NCBI GenBank assembly: GCA_015039365.1
Contig: WION01000110.1
Coordinates: 90,135-154,134, forward strand
Length of the DNA stretch: 64,000 nucleotides
Direction: 5' to 3'
From: Amanita rubescens
Taxonomy: Eukaryota > Basidiomycota > Agaricomycetes > Agaricales > Amanitaceae
Position numbers and translations under genes: made by a program. Each line of letters starts with the position of its first letter. Position 1 is the first letter of the stretch. The notes under the pieces are model-generated. The model worked only from the letters and a program-made list of their open reading frames with translations. It was not told the DNA's origin and did not search any database. Of the stretch, positions 46,940 through 58,521 are shown piece by piece.

Positions 46940-48457
46940 ATGAGCGACTACTCCCCAACTGCATTCTTGTCGAGTACGCGGCTACCAGATGATATTGTTC
47001 AGGAGATATTCATCTGGTATGTCAATGATGACCCCTTCGTGGATGTGCCGTTCCTTCCCATAGAAGAAGAAAGGTGCTCCCCGTTCTCTCATTGGGATTT
47101 GGATGTGCCATTCCTTCCCATGGAAGAAGAAAGCTGCTCCTCGTCCTCTCATCGGGATTCGGACGATAGCGAGGATGACGATGACTCGGACTACTCCGTC
47201 CGATCGTCTGACGAAATCTCGTCATTTGAAGAAATACCATTCATTAATCATCTTCCTCTGCCGTTCGTCGTATCACACGTATGCTCAGCGTGGCGCCGCG
47301 TCGCTTTGTCCACCCCCCGATTATGGAGCAACGTGTGCATCAGAACGTTTGGCCCGTGCTCGAAGCGGCTCGCTACAGAATGGCTCCTAAAAGCAGGAAG
47401 TTGTCCTCTCTTTATCACCATTTTCAATCTGGTTTCTGACTCTCACTTCGATATCTATGATGAACTTAGGGAATTCCTATCAGCTTACAATATCAAAAGC
47501 CTTGAGCTCCCTCTACTATCTCAAACGTGTCCACTGCTCCCTCTTCTTTTAGCCGAACTCCCCGATGAAAGAATCATACACCTTGAATCGCTTTCGCTCA
47601 CGGATCTGGAATACGGTCGCAATGAGTTTTTATTTCTTGACGATGCCCGCTACCCATTCCTCCGAGAGTTGCAGCTCATAGGACGGTTTGTCGGTGACAT
47701 GATAATTTTCCCCTGGATATCACTGCGCCATCTCGACGCCTCAACCGCTCTTCTGCCGATGATGCAGTGTTTGCATATACTGCGGGACTCTGTCTCTTTA
47801 GAGGTCTGCTATCTTGGTGTTTCGTCTGATACGGGATCGGAATCATCTGTGGGAGATCTTAATCTCCCGACTCTGAACGAGTTAACCTTATCTTTCAACT
47901 TTGACGCAGACGTTGGCGACTTTATCAAGCGGCTGACTACTCCGAACCTAAAGGTCTTGGCCTTTGACAGAGGTGGATCCTCAGATGAAATACCATTGCG
48001 CTGGTCGGATCTGGAATACTCAAACATGATGCACAGATCAAACGGACCACTCAACCATCTCGCAATCAGGCAAACCAACGAAGTCAATGCTCACAGCGTC
48101 CTCCAAAGCAGTCCAATGCTAGTGGAGGTTAACCTTCATCGAGCCAGATTTTGGCAGAAGACTCTAGATGATCTCGCAACGGGGCGATTGGCGCCACTGT
48201 TGCAACATTTCTGCGTCGACGAGATCAGCGGTGTCGATAATTCAGCAATTTCAAAAATGATAGAGCGGCGAACTCAGAATTCTGTATGCATCGGAGGTGC
48301 GGGGCATCGTTTGATGCCGTTTTCATCCGTCATGAGCGGTCGCATAATGGATGCAAACTTTGATTTTGTTTATCCCGCGCGACAGCATATGTCATATTAT
48401 CACGAGCCTGATATGCTCGGGATCTGTGATTGCATTTCCTGCATTTTGGGCTCCTGA
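46940..48457 (+). CDS. F-box protein, intact cluster copy
   Basis: Single exon, 505 aa. The F-box begins at residue about 14 (RLPDDIVQEIFIWYVNDDPF) and resumes after an acidic insert with LPLPFVVSHVCSAWRRVALSTPRLW. The insert carries an internal duplication of about 20 residues (DVPFLPIEEERCSP / DVPFLPMEEESCSS) not present in the two sister copies. Leu-rich repeat-like segments follow to residue about 420, then a short tail ending in CDCISCILGS. It is the only one of the three close paralogues with an unbroken frame, so probably the functional one. Confidence 0.85.
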   Translation: MSDYSPTAFLSSTRLPDDIVQEIFIWYVNDDPFVDVPFLPIEEERCSPFSHWDLDVPFLPMEEESCSSSSHRDSDDSEDDDDSDYSVRSSDEISSFEEIPFINHLPLPFVVSHVCSAWRRVALSTPRLWSNVCIRTFGPCSKRLATEWLLKAGSCPLFITIFNLVSDSHFDIYDELREFLSAYNIKSLELPLLSQTCPLLPLLLAELPDERIIHLESLSLTDLEYGRNEFLFLDDARYPFLRELQLIGRFVGDMIIFPWISLRHLDASTALLPMMQCLHILRDSVSLEVCYLGVSSDTGSESSVGDLNLPTLNELTLSFNFDADVGDFIKRLTTPNLKVLAFDRGGSSDEIPLRWSDLEYSNMMHRSNGPLNHLAIRQTNEVNAHSVLQSSPMLVEVNLHRARFWQKTLDDLATGRLAPLLQHFCVDEISGVDNSAISKMIERRTQNSVCIGGAGHRLMPFSSVMSGRIMDANFDFVYPARQHMSYYHEPDMLGICDCISCILGS

Positions 48458-48589
48458 GAAGCCCTTTTCTCCAAAAAAACGCGGAAGTGATCACTTGTCT
48501 TTGGCGGTTTCGATCTATTGCATATTGTAATTGCCATGTATTCTAAATATGAAGAAGGGCCAGCCGTTTCTTTGAGCCAGCTTCGGATA

Positions 48590-49080
48590 GTCAATCATTG
48601 TCTGTGTGCATGAGCGTAGACGTCCCGCCGTGATTCTCTTGAGATAATCTATTACAATTTGAATCGGTTTTTTGCTTGACATGGATTCATAGTGACCGAG
48701 AACTCCACACAAGTCATGCCGATCCAATGGTTGTTCCCTCAATTTTCCAGTGACTCCGGTACCATCAAAGAAAATTTAAAGTGCTGAGAGAGCTATATCA
48801 ACGCTGCGGTCAAACCCGTTAATGTTACTGTCACATACCCAGCAGATGGTTATTAATTCCGGGACGAGATGTAGCAGGATGAATGATGTAACAGGAAACG
48901 AACTTGATCGACCCCTTTTGCCCTAACTGGGGTTAACTTGAAAGATGACGTTTAGCAACACCCAGAGAGGATAACGTCAGGATAACGTATATCGCGGCAT
49001 CTTGATTTGGCGGTTTGGATTGAGCGAACTAGTTGCAATACTTCGGCATGAGGGTGCGAACGCGATCATAGTAGGACGGG
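48590..49080 (-). pseudogene. Fragment of RIT1 (initiator tRNA ribosylphosphate transferase) carried by duplication
   Basis: Matches the 3' half of the RIT1 gene at 56.6-57.3 kb in the same orientation, for example atcaaagaaaatttaaagtgctgagagagct versus the same stretch at about 56895, and atatcgcggcatcttgatttggcggttt versus about 57185. It has many substitutions, gaps and stops. It sits just 3' of an F-box copy, exactly as the real RIT1 sits 3' of an F-box remnant. Confidence 0.8.
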
Positions 49081-49419
49081 AAACGTGACTCATCTCATCG
49101 CCACCTACGCCGCTCCAATGCATCAGGCTCGGTTCCTGCTGGTCTCTCAACACGGCCTCAGAGTCTTCCTCGGCTGCCTCTCAATCATCTTCTTTCCATG
49201 GAAACATTGACGGGGACACGGTGCTACTCTCACGAATTAGCACACTGACCCTCTTTTACAGGCCTCAGCTTTATTCACACACCGCGCCCATCCATTTCCC
49301 AAACCGTGCGACTTGAATCTTTCCATGTCGATAAATTCTAGGGAAAACTCATTCGAAACTTCTTGTGGAGATTTTCCACGAAGATGATTAAGAAAGTGAC
49401 GCTTGATGGGTAACTCCGC

Positions 49420-50166
49420 CGAGAAGAGAAGAGGGGGAACTTCGAGAGGTCAGAGACTACCGGTCATTCTGTTCGTTTCTCCCTACTGACCGCCGGTAGT
49501 TCCGAAAGGTGTCAGGCTGGGCTTGCTATCAATACCCTCGTTCAGCAACGCGGTCCCCAATGGCACATACATAATACCCCTGCGACCGCTTCTGCAAAGT
49601 AACATCAAATACGCCCACAATCACCACGATATTCGCTTCTTGCTCCCCATTCTCTCAATATCCCACATAAACTGAATCCCCCCGGAATGCCCCCGACGCA
49701 AGTGCAGTTATACCATCTCTACCACATTGTTGGCACCGAGAGGTCTTCTCACCCGCTTTCCAATCTCCTTTGTCCCATCCTCAATTTCCACAGCTCACTG
49801 GCATGTTGATTCCGGCTTAAATACAATGAGTTTTGTCCTATAAACGTGCCGCTCCTTACGAGACTGAGCTCAACACTTTGTTAAATACGACCGAACTCGC
49901 ACCCTTGACAACACTGATCGACAATCCGGTTCTATATCGTATGTCAGCGTGCTCGCCATATAATGATGGCCGTAAATTTTTAAGTCGGAGTCTGATCAGA
50001 TTGGCACAGAACCGCCATTCATCTGATTCTAAATTCAACCTGAACCTCTCCGACATACAGCACCTAGTCACAAACATATTCCCAGAACCGGGTAGCTGTG
50101 ATCATTGGACTCAGCTGATGAAAACGTGAATTAGAAAGCCAAAACGACTCTGCATTGGAGCTCAAC
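49420..50166 (+). repeat. Duplicated spacer and 5' flank of the F-box unit
   Basis: 49420-49800 matches 52360-53000 (agaagagg..gaacttcgaga, tactgaccgcc, cttctgc.aagtaacatcaaatacgc). 49830-50166 matches 53040-53376, including a nearly identical 60 bp before the ATG. This shows that whole units of about 3 kb, not just genes, were duplicated in tandem. Confidence 0.8.
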
Positions 50167-51646
50167 ATGAGCGAGGCGGACTCGGACCACTCCCCAACTG
50201 CATTCCCGTCGATTACGCTGCTACCAGATGATATTATTCAGGAGATATTCATCTGGTATGTCAATGATGACCCCTTCGTGGATGTGCCATTCCATCCGTC
50301 CATGGAAGAAGAAAAGTACACCCCGTCCCCATATTGGGATTCGGATAGCGAGGATGACGATGAATACTCCGACTCCCCTGACGAACTTGAAATCTCGTCA
50401 CACGAAGAACAACCATTCATTAATCTTCCTCTGCCGTTCGTCATATCACGCGTATGCTCAGCGTGGCGCCGCGTCGCTTCGTCCACCCCCCGGTTATGGA
50501 GCAACGTTTGTATCGAAACGTTTGACCCGTGCTCAAAGCGACTCGCTGCAGAATGGCTTCTAAAAGCAGGAAGTTATCCTGTCTCTATTACCATTTACGA
50601 TCTGGCTTCTGACCCTCACTTCAATATCTACGATGAACTTGAGGAATTCCTATCAGCTTACAATATCAAAAGCCTCGAGCTCCCTCTACTATCTCAAACG
50701 TGTCCAATTCTCCCCCTTCTTTTAGCCGAACTCCCCGAGGAAAGAATCACACATCTTGAATCGCTTTCGCTCACGGACCTGGAACCCGGGCGCCAGGAGC
50801 TTTTACTTCTTAACAATGCCCGTTACCCATGCCTCCGAGAGTTGCAGCTTATAGGGCAGTTCGTCGGTGACATGAGAATTTTCCCCTGGAAATCACTCCG
50901 CCGTCTCGACGCCTCAACCGCTCTTCTGCCGATGATGCAGTGTTTGCATATACTGCGGGAATCTGTCTCTTTAGAGGTCTGCTTTCTTGGTATTTCGTCT
51001 GATACGGGATCGGAATCGACTGTGGGACATCTTAATCTCCCGACTCTGCACGAGTTAACCTTATCTTTCGACTTTGACGCAGACGTTGGCGAACTTTATC
51101 CGGCGGCTGACTACTCCGAACCTAAAGATCTTGACCTTTGAAAAATGTGGATTTTGGAGATTCTGGAGTGAAGTGACATTGCGCTGGTCGGATCTGGAAT
51201 ATTCACGCATGATGCAGAGATCAAACAGACCACTTATCCACCTCGCAATTCAAAGCAGCGAAGTCGATGCTCACAGCGTCCTCCAAAGCAGTCCAATGCT
51301 GGTGGAAGCCAACTTCCATCGAGCCAAATTTCGGGAGGAGACTCTAGATGATCTTGCAACGGGGCGATTGGCGCCACTGTTGCAACATTTCTGCGTCGAC
51401 AACATCAGTGGCGTCGACGATTCTGCATTTTCAGAAATGATAGAGCGGCGGACTCAAAATTCTGTAAGCATCGGAGGTACGGGGCATCGTTTGATGCCGT
51501 TTTCATCCGTCATGGGATTGGGCGGTCCCAGAATGAATGCAAACTTTGATATTGTTTATCCCCCGCGACAGCCTACTATAGCATATTTTCACGAGACGAA
51601 CATATCCCGGCTCTGTGGTTGCATTTCCTGCATTTCGCGCACCTGA
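50167..51646 (+). pseudogene. F-box gene copy with 1-nt insertion
   Basis: Starts MSEADSDHSPTAFPS; roughly 85-90% like the copies at 46.9 and 53.4 kb by eye. The frame breaks at about 51091, where ggcgaacttta replaces ggcgacttta of both sisters (one extra A). The remaining C-terminal part stays open in the next frame to 51646. As it stands it would give a 324-residue truncated protein lacking the last third. Confidence 0.88.
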
Positions 51647-53376
51647 GAAGCCCTGTTTTCCGTATGTTATAAGCTACACACCAAAAATGCGGAAATGATC
51701 ACTTGTCACATGTTATGGATGGTTTCGATTTATCGAGTATTGTAATTGACAATGCTACTATGTATTCTAAATATGAAGAATTGTCCGCAGGCCAGTCGTT
51801 TCTTTGAGGACAACTCCAACTTCGGACAGTCAATCATTGTCTGATTAGATGTGTGCATGATGAAATTTGACTTCTTCGCTAGATTCGTATATGGTGGCTT
51901 GACATTATACGAAGGATACGGCCAAGCGAGGGGTCTCGTTCGTGACCTTCGCTAAGACTTCCGCTTCCTGTTGTTGAGTGTTGACGAGGCCGTCTCCTCT
52001 TCCCCCCCGGGAATCGGATTAGGCAAGGAATCGATCTGAAGGAGCAACGCTAACGTTTCTCATTGCACTCTATGCCAAAAGGGATCAAAAATATACTATT
52101 CTTTCGTATTTCTGTAATGGGCGCTCGGACCACTTGATATCTGTTTGGACGTGACTGATACTTCAACCACTGACATCTACTGCCTCAATACCAATGAACG
52201 TCGCAAGATGAATAAGGGTGCCAGGACAAGAAAGCGAGAGTCACAACTGGTTGCCAGTTATGCTGTGACAGGTAAGTCCATCGTCCATTGTCTTTCAGTT
52301 AAGGCTGATGATATTTAGGAATTACGGTTTTCTGAACTACTACGAAAAAGATAGCTATGGGACCGAGAAGAGAAGAGGGGAAACTTCGAGACTACCAGTC
52401 ATTCTGTCCGTTTCTCGCTACTGACCGCCAGTGACAGGACTCTTAGATATTGTCGAATCCTTATCGTCAAACCGCTACGATTGAAGATTTGATATCTCAA
52501 CCATTTTATCAAGCCCCTTGTGATTCCCGTTAAATTATCGTTGGCTCCCGCTACATCAGCATTCAACCGAGATCTAAGCCACCCTAATTCAACAACGCGG
52601 CCCCCAATTGCACCTACATATGTAATATCAGCCCTACGGCCACTGCTTCTGCGAAGTAACATCAAATACGCGTATTCGCTTCTATTGCAAGTATGAGGAC
52701 GATATCCATTTGGTTTCCATGCCCGGGGATCCACCCAACACGACCAATATAAAGAATCAGACATGAGCACCATACGGGAGCCGCTCCTCCGGTTTTGATC
52801 TCGTCGATTGTCGTGATGGGCAGCGAGGGACTTGGGCTTCTCGCGCCCCCTTATCCCACATAAACTGAATCCCCACCTTATCTCCGGAATGCCCCGACGC
52901 GAATGCCTCGGTTATACCATCTCTACCACATCGTTGGCACCTTCAATCAGCCAAGAGGTCTTCTCACCCGCTTTCGAATATCCTTTGTCCCATACTCAAT
53001 TTCCAAAACTCATGTTGATTCCAGCTCAAATACAATGAGTTGTCCTATAAATGTGCCGTTCCTTACGAGACTGAGATCGGCACTTTGTTAAATATGACCG
53101 AGGAGTTTCGAACCTGTGCCCTTATCGACCCTTTCTGACAATCCGGTTGCATTGTATGTCGCCGTGGGAAACGATGGTCGTAAATTTTCATTTATTTTTA
53201 AGTCGGAGTTTGATCAGATTGGTACAGAACCGCACCGGCGTGAGTTCGCCAACCATTCATCTGATGCTAAATTCAACCTGAACCTCTCCGTCATACAGCA
53301 CCTAGAACCGGGTACCTGTGACCATTGGACTCAGCTGATAAAAACGTGAACTAGGAACTCTGCATTGGAGCTCAAC
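51647..53376. other. Spacer between F-box copies
   Basis: Contains the duplicated 3' flank (about 51700-51850, like 48480-48620 and 56460-56600), the duplicated spacer (52360-53000) and the 5' flank of the next copy. One possible small ORF is listed separately. Confidence 0.6.
52399..52773 (-). CDS. Hypothetical ORF in duplicated spacer
   Basis: 124 codons from an ATG, with a protein-like middle (EYAYLMLLRRSSGRRADITYVGAIGG). A related but broken stretch is present in the other spacer near 49500-49700. I do not recognise it; it may be the remnant of a gene carried in the duplicated unit. Confidence 0.3.
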   Translation of the reverse strand: MVLMSDSLYWSCWVDPRAWKPNGYRPHTCNRSEYAYLMLLRRSSGRRADITYVGAIGGRVVELGWLRSRLNADVAGANDNLTGITRGLIKWLRYQIFNRSGLTIRIRQYLRVLSLAVSSEKRTE

Positions 53377-54859
53377 ATGAGCGAGGCGGACTCGGACCAC
53401 TCCCCAACTGCATTCCCGTCGATTACGCTGCTACCAGATGATATTATTCAGGAGATATTCATCTGGTATGTCAATGATGACCCCTTCGTGGATGTGCCAT
53501 TCCATCCGACTATGGAGGAAGAAGAGTACACCCCGTCCCCTTATTGGGATTCTGATAGCGAGGATGACGATGACTACTCCGACTCGCCTGACGAACTTGA
53601 AATCTCGTCACACGAAGAAAAGCCATTCATTAATCTTCCTCATGCCGTTCGTCATATCACGCGTGTGCTCAGCGTGGCAACGCGTCGCTTTGTCCACCCC
53701 CCGGTTATGGAGCAACGTTTGTATCGAAACGTTTGACCCGTGCTCGAAGCGACTCGCTGCAGAATGGCTTCTAAAAGCAGGAAGTTATCCTGTCTCTATT
53801 ACCATTTACGATCTGACTTCTGGCCCTCACTTCAATATCTACGATGAACTTGAGGAATTCCTATCAGCTTACACTATTAAAAGCCTCGAGCTCCCTCTAC
53901 TATCTCAAACGTGTCCAATTCTCCCTCTTCTTTTAGCCGAACTCCCCGATGAAAGAATCACACATCTTGAATCGCTTTCGCTCACAGACCTGGAATCCGG
54001 GCGCCAGGAGTTTTTACTTCTTAACAATGCCCGCTACCCATGCCTCCGAGAGTTGCAGCTCATAGGGCAGTTCGTCGGTCACATAATAATTTTCCCCTGG
54101 AGAACACTCCGCCGTCTCGACGCCTCAACCGCTCCTCTGCCGATGATGCAGTGTTTGCATATACTGCGGGAATCTGTCTCTTTAGAGGTCTGCTTTCTTG
54201 GTATTTTGTCTGACACGGGATCAGAACCGACTATGGGACATCTTAATCTCCCGACTCTGCACGAGTTAACCTTATCTTTCGACTTTGACGCAGACGTTGG
54301 CGACTTTATCCGGCGGCTGACTACTCCGAACCTAAAGATCTTGACCTTTGAAAAAGGTGTATTTTGGAGATTCTGGAATCAAATGCCATTGCGCTGGTCG
54401 GATCTGGAATACTCGCGCATGATGCAGAGATCAAACAGGCCACTTATCCATCTCGCAATCAGGCGATGCAGCGAAGTCGATGCTCACAGCGTCCTCCAAA
54501 GCAGTCCAATGTTGGTGGAGGCTAACTTCCATCGGGCCAGATTTCGGGAGGAGACTCTAGATGATCTCGCAACAGGGCGATTGGCGCCACAGTTGCAACA
54601 TTTCTGTGTCGACGAGATCAGTGGCGTCGACGATTCTGCATTTTCAGAAATGATAGAGCGGCGGACTCAGAATTCTGTAAGTATCGGAGGCACGGGGCAT
54701 CGTTTGATGCCGTTTTCATCCGTCATGGGATCAGGCGGTCCCAGAATGAATGCAAACTTTGAAATCGTTTATCCCCCACGACAGCCTACTATAGCATATT
54801 TTCACGAGACGAACATATCCCGGCTCTGTGGTTGCATTTCCTGCATTTCGCGCACCTGA
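53377..54859 (+). pseudogene. F-box gene copy with 1-nt insertion in the F-box
   Basis: The closest relative is the copy at 50167. One extra A at about 53642 (cttcctcatgccg versus cttcctctgccg) shifts the frame inside the F-box. The rest, from ..MPFVISRVCSAWQRVALSTPRLW to the end (54859), is open. The break could be bypassed only by starting at the ATG at 53643, which would drop the first half of the F-box. Confidence 0.88.
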
Positions 54860-54884
54860 GAAACTCTTTTCTCGCTCTGTGTTG

Positions 54885-54954
54885 GCGAGAAGGCTTGACG
54901 TTGTTCAAGACAATAGTTAGCGAGAAGGCTTGACGTTGTTCAAGACAATAGTTA
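54885..54954 (+). repeat. Perfect 35-bp tandem duplication
   Basis: gcgagaaggcttgacgttgt... occurs twice head-to-tail (54885-54919 and 54920-54954) with no mismatch, between the F-box copy and the next gene. It is probably a recent slippage or repair scar at the duplication junction. Confidence 0.9.
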
Positions 54955-56132
54955 GCGATACATTATGTAATCTTGTGCACAGCCTTCTCGGTTTCACGAC
55001 AATCCATCCTCATGAGCCAGCCGAAGAAGCGCAAATTCTCCGGTCTCAATTGCAACTGGCTTATAATGCTGTTTCAAAGCTGAAAGAAACCTTCTCCTAC
55101 GTGGAGTCCGAGGTGAATCCGGAAGGAGCCTCGGTCCCGAACGACGATTTTGACCAACGTGTCCTCGAAATAGTACTCGCTATCTTTGAGGCGAGGATGA
55201 AAGTGCCACAGGTACGACTCTGGTTACGAGACGAATTTCCTTTCCTTCTCCAATGCGGACAACGATAACTTGTCGAAGTTGAACATCGCTTTTGCAGGCA
55301 GTATCAGCCTGAAATCCAAATCCGATCTCAATCAACGCATCGCGACGACCTTTGGTCTTCTAATAATCTGTATCGCCAATTAAACTTGTTGGAAAGCCTC
55401 ATTGCCAGGAATGTATGTTAACGTTCTATCGCCTTTGCGCAGCTCTAATACCTTGCCAGACCGAAGCAGGTGCCCGTGCTTGGATTGATGCTTTCTTCTT
55501 CCGGGCTACTGCAGCAACATAAACCTTTCCGGACTTATAAACTATGCCGCCATAGTAGCAAATGAGAAGGATGCTAGTAAATCTACGTTTGAATTCTCTT
55601 AATAGCCCACCTCATCATTTTCCCTAGGAATTTTCCAAGTAGACTCGCGACTTTCAACCATCAAGAGGAATATGAGAGATTCAACTTGCCTGTTCGTTGT
55701 CGAAGCAAAGCGACACGATCCAGCGAACCACGTTCCTCAGGCAGTCGCTGAACTTTTTGCATGCGCAAAGTATCTTGAGTAAGCTGATCCTATGGGCCTG
55801 GGCGTTCACGTTTCTCATATGTCATTTTATCACAGTAAACAGGTCGTCCGTGGTGCTCTGACCAATGGATCTTCCTTATCGTAAAGCTCAATGACGATCG
55901 CAATGGAGCCTCGTTCATGCAATCTGATATCATCCACTTATATACGCAGCAAGAGGAACTGAGTGGCCCGCAGGTGATGATCCGCCCATTCCCTGATTTG
56001 AGTGCTGGTATTTTGTCACATTGGGTGAGTTTGACTCAATCAGCGTATTGGACCGTTGTCTGAGTGGGATGCTAGATGCAAAACAGCTTCGTAGAACTTG
56101 CGAGTGATGATTGGTTTACGGTGGAGGCTTAG
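54930..56132 (+). pseudogene. Lineage-specific gene with VEAK (PD-(D/E)XK-like) motif, 5' end missing or unresolved
   Basis: Coding pieces can be followed through several introns: LQLAYNAVSKLKETFSYVE.. to KVPQ (ends 55212); RSQSTHRDDLWSSNNLYRQL; TEAGARAWIDAFFFRATA (about 55465); LFVVEAKRHDPANHVPQAV (about 55690); VVRGALTNGSSWIFLIVKLND (about 55850); LSAGILSHW; MQNSFVELASDDWFTVEA, stop at 56130-56132. The acidic residue and EAK in FVVEAK, with preceding and following beta/helix patterns, suggest a restriction-endonuclease-like fold. This is inference. The first open frame has no ATG and begins inside the 35-bp duplication, so the 5' end may have been removed by the F-box duplication. Confidence 0.5.
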
Positions 56133-56189
56133 CACGATGACTTGTATGCGTTCAAACTGTATGAATTATATTCCGAAATCAATTGTGTT

Positions 56190-56620
56190 CATTTAAACTC
56201 GTGACGCATCCAAGATGCGCTTGAGGAGGGCAAGGACCGAGGTCGAGACGAACTCAGGGCATTGCGTCAGATGGAGATCAACATGCGTCTCCAGACCGCG
56301 CAACGAGAACCTTGCGTCAAGGCAAGCGGCGCAGAGCGAGCCTGGCTCATCGTCCAGCGAAGTAGAAAGAAAGGGATTACGGCGGGAGATGGAGGCCATC
56401 CACGAGCAGATACGTGACATGACAGGCCAATCGATACCGAAGGATCACCGAGGAAGGTATGAAATAAATGATCACTTTTCACATGTCATGGGTGGTTTCG
56501 ATCTATCGAGTATTGTAATTGACACTGCTACTATGTATTCTAGATACGAAGAACTGTCCGCAAGCCAGTCGTTTCTTCGAGGCGGAAAAATGCGGTTTCA
56601 GTCGTTAACCAGTGTATGAC
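56190..56620 (+). other. Composite remnant: coiled-coil fragment and F-box 3' flank
   Basis: 56200-56450 reads in one frame as a Glu/Arg-rich coiled coil (ALEEGKDRGRDELRALRQME, then, one frame on, RREMEAIHEQIRDMTG), without start or stop context. 56455-56600 matches the 3' flank of the F-box copies (ggtttcgat.tatcgagtattgtaattgac). It suggests a fourth F-box copy once stood here, beside RIT1. Confidence 0.5.
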
Positions 56621-58482
56621 TAGATAGGTGTATCAGCGTAGACGTCAATTTAAAAGATACAATATAACGATTCACGGTTGGGCTGGAATGCCTGAATGAC
56701 TTGGGAGACATAAGATATTCGTTTACACGTTTGAGAGTTGTCCGTGAAGGATTAGCTCTTGGCTCGCTGGAGATAATCCATTCCAGACGGGTTTGAACCG
56801 ATTTCTTGTTAGTCACGACTCCACCAGAGAGCTTGGATATATCTCCATCCGAGTCACGCCAATCCAACGCTTTCCGCAGGTTCCCGGAATCATCAAAGAA
56901 AATTTGTAGCGCCGAGAGAGCTATCCCAACGCTACGATCAAACTGACTGTTACTATCACATATACAGCAGATGCGTGGGTGGCTGCGACGATGAAGAAGG
57001 TACGATTGGATGAAAGACATTGATCTAGGTAACGCGTCTTGCAGGAATTGAAGTTGACCCCTTTTTCCCGGTGATATCATTAATAGCAGTACGTTTGAGA
57101 AAGGATCCCCGCCTTCATCCGGGTCACTGGGGGCTGGGGATAGTGTCGTAAATGCGTCCGGATAGGATGACATCGCGATGACATATATCGCAGCATCTGG
57201 ATTTGGTGGTTTGGAGTTTAACGAGCAGACCAGCGGGATCAATTCGACAGAGGGAGCTGATGCGATCGAAACTATGCCATTAACGCGTGCAATGGGGGAT
57301 ATTTGCAACACGGGTATCAAATAGTCAGAGTCTAGTGGTCGTACTTGTGCTGTTTCGAGCCTGGAAGCACATTCCGAATGTGAAGGTTTTGACGCGATGC
57401 TTTTCACTAGATCAACTAGGGCGTCTCTGTCGGAAGAGAGTAGTTCATCTTTGTGTTTCCAGAACATTTTCGGCTCCAGACCCTGCATCGCGTCAAGTTC
57501 GAAGTTCAGTTTCTTGGTTGACGTGCTCACCGTTCCCCATAATTCGTGATCATCTGCGGATCCTTGAATGTAAGTGTACCCCCCTGATCTGCGTTCAATA
57601 CCGTCTGTGGTTTGCTTCGAGGCTGATATACACAGAACGGACAGAAACTTCAGACCAGCAATGTTGGGGAAGGCGGAAGTTGAGGGTGTGATCCAGAATG
57701 GCCTGAGCGGGTCTGACAACGGTGGAAGGTCGAAAGAAGAGTCCTGAAAGATGTCACGTCAGTGATCCTTTGTGTCGTGAAGCATTTGAGGAAATTTTAC
57801 AGCTAGAGCTTTGGCCCAAGCACCAATTCTTTGCTCGATCTGGTACTGCTCCTGCATTCCAACGCTACCTGGAGGGGTATATAGCGTCGTATCCCACCCA
57901 TCTGGATTGCGATTGTAACGCTGGGTATCTGGATATCGTAAGGAAATGGCACGGTTTACTACACAACACCAAATAGGAACGGTTTTTGAGAGTGCATCTG
58001 GTATTCGTTTGCCCGCGCGAGTCGAATCTACCAAGATCAATCTAGTGGAACATCAGAAAATGCAGTGGAAAGTACAATCTACTCACCCTCCATGCCGTTG
58101 TATAAAGGGTAAGAGATGCAGGTTTGCGCGTCTCAGATTAAAGCTCCAATTGTTGTAATGACCGTCGGTTGATTTGAAGTAAGCTGGTATATCTTCGGAC
58201 TAAGAGTTCAGATTGGAATGCCGGAGATAAGGGCATTCATACTATTGTTGGATTGGTATACCATGCACCGCATCTGAGATTGGCTACATTCTAGAGTTAG
58301 CTTGCGGTCTAATAAAACAGAATACGGAAAGGTGCACGAAGGATAGGGAGGTTTGGGTAAACCTGATGCACGCGTTCGACAAAATGGATATCATCTGCGA
58401 TAGAATGGATCCTATTGTATATGTCTAGGGATTCCTTGCGCAGATATGCGAACGCGTCCGAGTCTGAGCTTCCTTGCGGCAT
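56598..58482 (-). CDS. RIT1: Initiator tRNA A64-2'-O-ribosylphosphate transferase
   Basis: ATG 58482 (MPQGSSDSDAFAYLRKESLDIYNRIHSI). Pieces in order: LPNLRCGAWYTNPT; YFKSTDGHYNNWSFNLRRANLHLLPF; LVDSTRAGKRIPDALSKTVPIWCCV; DPLRPFWITPSTS; YIQGSADDHELWG; ending with RANPSRTTLKRVNEYLMSPKSF. These are the RIT1 landmarks. The enzyme marks cytosolic initiator tRNA-Met so that it is excluded from elongation. The C-terminal exon is 56598-57719 or slightly longer. The joins near 57760 (after ..ALAVKFP) and near 58230 are not resolved by eye, so an exact exon list is not given. The neighbour is the SET gene, head-to-head with 39 bp between start codons. Confidence 0.88.
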
Positions 58483-58521
58483 GCAAGCGAAAAGAGTGTG
58501 ACAGGTTGTGACTCGGTTATT

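Noticed and set aside
57287..57691. Plus ORF opposite RIT1
   Set aside because: Antisense shadow of the RIT1 C-terminal exon.
58474..58521. Upstream extension of the SET gene
   Set aside because: The frame begins with TTG; ATG 58522 is the first true start.
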